A program made the position numbers and the translations under genes. Of a DNA stretch of 64,000 nucleotides, positions 61,571 through 64,000 are shown one piece after another. Source of the DNA: Skeletonema tropicum (Eukaryota > Bacillariophyta > Thalassiosirophyceae > Thalassiosirales > Thalassiosiraceae); the NCBI GenBank assembly GCA_037178625.1, contig CM074139.1:62001-126000 (forward strand), in the 5' to 3' direction. Under the pieces are notes generated by a model. It saw only the letters and a list, made by a program, of their open reading frames with translations. It did not search any database and was not told the DNA's origin. Positions within the stretch are counted from its first letter, which is position 1. The number at the start of each line of letters is the position of its first letter.

Positions 61571-62306
61571 ATGCACGTCCAGTGGTCACCCTCACTTCAT
61601 TTTTTACATAGCAAGTTTTGGCAAGTTAATGCATCTAACACCTCAAGTTCAAAGTTGGCAAGTGGTGCTACTTATTCTCATATGATGAAGGAAGCACTAC
61701 ACACAACACAGTTGCCATCTGAATCTCTATCTGCGCTTATATAAGCACATATCATCACCAGTACTTATTGGTGCAGTCGATCCTTATTGCTAGGTAACTA
61801 TTCAGTAGCCTTTCAACTATTGGAGAGGAGACAATACTTATCAGCTCCTTGATAAGTATGCAAATGAAGGTTGGTCGCAGGCAGTTGTCGTTGTAGTTTT
61901 AAGATAAGCACGGGAACAGCAAGAAATATGGTATGCGCTTGAGTTTTTGTCATGAGTACACTGTAAACAAATGAGTTGCTGTTGGTCGCAGATTGTAAGA
62001 TCTACAGGTGAGTGAGTGAGAGTGAGTTATTTAGTGCTGAATAGTAATAGTAAGCTCTAGTGCCTTGCCTTGATGTTGGATATAAAAGAACTATCCTACT
62101 CTCTGATTGCAACCTTCTCCTAGAGCAATCCCAAGTTGATTTCTGTGAATGTGTAAATGTGTTATCCTACTTAGTTGTTGCAATATCTATCAATTTCATT
62201 TCTTTCTCGTCCCTCACGCTATCCGTTTCTATATTCATCGAGCACTAGCATACACACCCCTTCAACTCTAACATGCGTGATATATATTTCAGATCCTTCT
62301 TTCCAA
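61571..62306. other. Spacer with a repeat also found at the right edge
   Basis: No gene. Bases 61961-62002 (CTGTAAACAAATGAGTTGCT onward) recur at 63929-63969 with one visible change, about 1.97 kb apart. This suggests the intervening MYND-type gene segment is one unit of a larger tandem duplication. Confidence 0.45.
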
Positions 62307-63212
62307 CTAACTTCTCTTGAACTCGGCGGCTGCATCCCTTTGCGGGCTCTTGGTTGCATCTACAGCTGCCTGGTGTGCACGCAGAGCATTGGCAAGGTCC
62401 TCTTTTTCTACAAACCCCTTCTTAAATGCCTCCATCAGTACTTGGATTGAATGGTCATATCCATGTGAGGCGGCAATGATCCAATGTTTCACTGCTCTCT
62501 CGGTATTGTTGTTATTATTCCACTCAATTCTTCCAAGACGGTGTCTAACATAGGGATGGCCGCCAATAGCAGCTTCTTCTAAATGATGCGCTGACTTCCC
62601 CTCATCCTTCTCGACGCCATGCCCCTCAATATACATCAGCGCGAGCTTAAAGAGCGCTTCCATATTTCCCAATTCAGCAGCCTTTGTAATAATATTACAA
62701 ACGCACTTTTGTAGTCTCCCTTTTTAAATTGCACTACTCCTTCTCGGCGCAATTCAACTGGATCATTCGCCTCTATATACTCTTTTCATCCTTCGTTTCT
62801 CCTGTTCTTCCTCTGTGACGGCTATGAGTTTCCGACAGAATGGACATGATGGATTCAATGATGCTTCCTTTTCTCGCATAGCATTGACAATAAAGCAGCC
62901 GTCACAAATCTCTTTACTGCAACAACTCATCATGGTGGATTCGTCAAGTTCAAGTGGTAGAGGCAACATACAGATCGGGCAGTCCCCGTCATGCCTGCTT
63001 TCTGGTTGCTTGAATAATAACTCGTCACGTAGCTCAACCGCTCTTTTCTTACACGCCTCTTCATGCTGTTTCCTGTGGTCCTTCTGGCACTCATCGCTGC
63101 AATATCGAACGAGATCGCAGTTGGCACAATCCGTCAATTTGACATCATCAACTTCTGCGATACCGCATGAAGCACAGTATGATGCGTTTACCGCTGCATT
63201 TTCTTCGCTCAT
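62307..63212 (-). pseudogene. MYND/RING/Sel1-repeat protein, frameshifted
   Basis: An N-terminal MYND zinc finger (CASCGIAEVDDVKLTDCANC, then YCSDECQKDHRKQHEEAC) and a RING-like cluster (CPICMLPLPLE, CCSKEICDGC, CPFCRK) are encoded from 63212. Sel1-like repeats (ALFKLALMYIEGHGVEKDEG, HHLEEAAIGGHPYVRHRLG, RAVKHWIIAASHGYD) follow to 62307. Between them, 62673-62762 holds the expected linker (IEANDPVELRREGVVQFKKG) in yet another frame, so two single-base shifts break the gene, near 62760 and 62695. Intact diatom relatives read through all three parts as I recall them. They probably act in protein-protein interaction or ubiquitin-type signalling. Sequencing error is an alternative to decay. Confidence 0.7.
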
Positions 63213-64000
63213 GTTTTACCTCCCGTGCCAAAATTATATTATGTAATTAACCAGTCGCTGCGCTCTCAAGCTACTGCCTCAATGTCGGGACAGCAATTAG
63301 AATTTACTAACCAATGCAGCAAAGCAAAAGATATTTAGGATTTATCGAGATGCGAGCTACATAAAAGTATGGGAATGAGGGCCTGAATCGGTGCAACGCA
63401 ACGCGCCAAAATGAGAATGTCACACCGTGACCGTGATGGAAAGAGGGGAACAAGTCTCGAGTCTCGAGGCCTTCTTTAGAACATTGACACTTAATAATAT
63501 AACAGAAATTTTAAAGTACGACACTTACCTTCGCATCACATTCCATCAAGTTATTGTGACCTGAATATACTCGAGAACATTTGATTCATTGCAGTGCCTC
63601 GAACTTCTGTACTGTTTTCTTCCAAGTCTCGGCCCAGAAACTCGATCATTTGCATTGGATTAGCTTCGAGAAACGAACACTTTCATTCTGCTTCGTGACG
63701 TGAATCCTAACGAAATATTTGCAGCGCAACCGTCGTCACTTGAATCGATCTGTGTCGATTTGGAAGAGATAAATAGAAGAAGACTTCAGATACAGGTGAG
63801 GGTGAGGGGACTGGCTAAGGGTGTCCTTGCTAGAGGTATAATCTAGTGCCACCGAAGTGAGTGTGGTGCTCCTGCTAGCAGATCAATCGGCATAGCAAGT
63901 AGTTTGCGCCTTGAGTTGTCGTCGTGTACTGTAAACAAATGAGTTGCTGTCGGTCGCAGATTGTAAGATATGTGAACTGTGAATTTTAGTGCTGGATAGT
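63213..64000. other. Right-edge spacer
   Basis: No gene. It contains the 26-bp LINE relic (63494-63519) and, at 63929-63969, the repeat shared with 61961-62002. Confidence 0.4.
63494..63519 (-). mobile_element. 26-bp LINE family A 3'-end relic
   Basis: On the minus strand the 26 bases match 4429-4454, the end of the large LINE copy (GTACTTTAAAATTTCTGTTA plus six more), with no visible difference. They are flanked by GACACTTA at 63486-63493 and 63520-63527, an 8-bp target duplication. Confidence 0.75.

Overview
The window looks like nuclear DNA of a diatom, probably a centric one. It carries two fucoxanthin-chlorophyll a/c protein genes with diatom-type signal/plastid presequences, a diatom-style heat-shock factor, an AP2-domain regulator, families of C-x4-C-x9-C-x2-H repeat proteins resembling plant WRKY19 repeats, a MYND/RING/Sel1 protein of a kind expanded in diatoms, short GT-AG introns and many eukaryotic transposons. 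A nuclear tRNA-Glu(CTC) is present. No bacterial or organellar organisation is visible. Species assignment is inference.

Layout. 0-12.4 kb: three relatives of the Cys/His-repeat family (one cut by the left edge), a heat-shock factor gene whose 3' end has been hit by a 5'-truncated LINE, a nest of small transposon relics (5.9-6.7 kb), and a broken BTB fragment. 12.8-18.8 kb: a CobS-like cobalamin-assembly enzyme convergent with a 1,326-residue AAA-type signalling ATPase (three exons). 18.8-25.5 kb: gene-poor, with a degenerate ~188-bp tandem repeat, palindromes and a miniature LTR element with identical 100-bp LTRs and a 5-bp target duplication. 25.6-42.3 kb: two paralogues of a Ser/Arg-rich, vWA-like protein. 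One is intact. The other is split by a 9,067-bp non-LTR retrotransposon with a 17-bp target duplication. That element encodes a tandemly duplicated ORF1 and a 2,455-residue ORF2 with endonuclease, reverse transcriptase, RNase H, CCHC knuckle and a C-terminal ULP1-type cysteine protease. 42.5-45.4 kb: a MITE, a pseudouridine synthase with an inserted zinc knuckle, and mitochondrial ribosomal protein mL54. 46-49.2 kb: a decayed reverse transcriptase, tRNA-Glu and a hAT-like transposon with 8-bp target duplications. 49.3-61.6 kb: two near-identical FCP genes 11.3 kb apart, flanking an AP2 gene, a segment present three times, an array of five hairpins with compensatory stem changes, and a decayed multi-exon gene. 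61.6-64 kb: a frameshifted MYND/RING/Sel1 gene and repeats.

The dominant theme is retrotransposition and local duplication. Six insertions of non-LTR type can be read with their target duplications, down to a 26-bp relic, and one 275-bp copy looks like a tRNA-derived SINE sharing the LINE tail. The strongest candidates for something undescribed are the ULP1-bearing LINE and the covarying hairpin array at 55.0-55.2 kb. All comparisons were made by eye; no database search was run.
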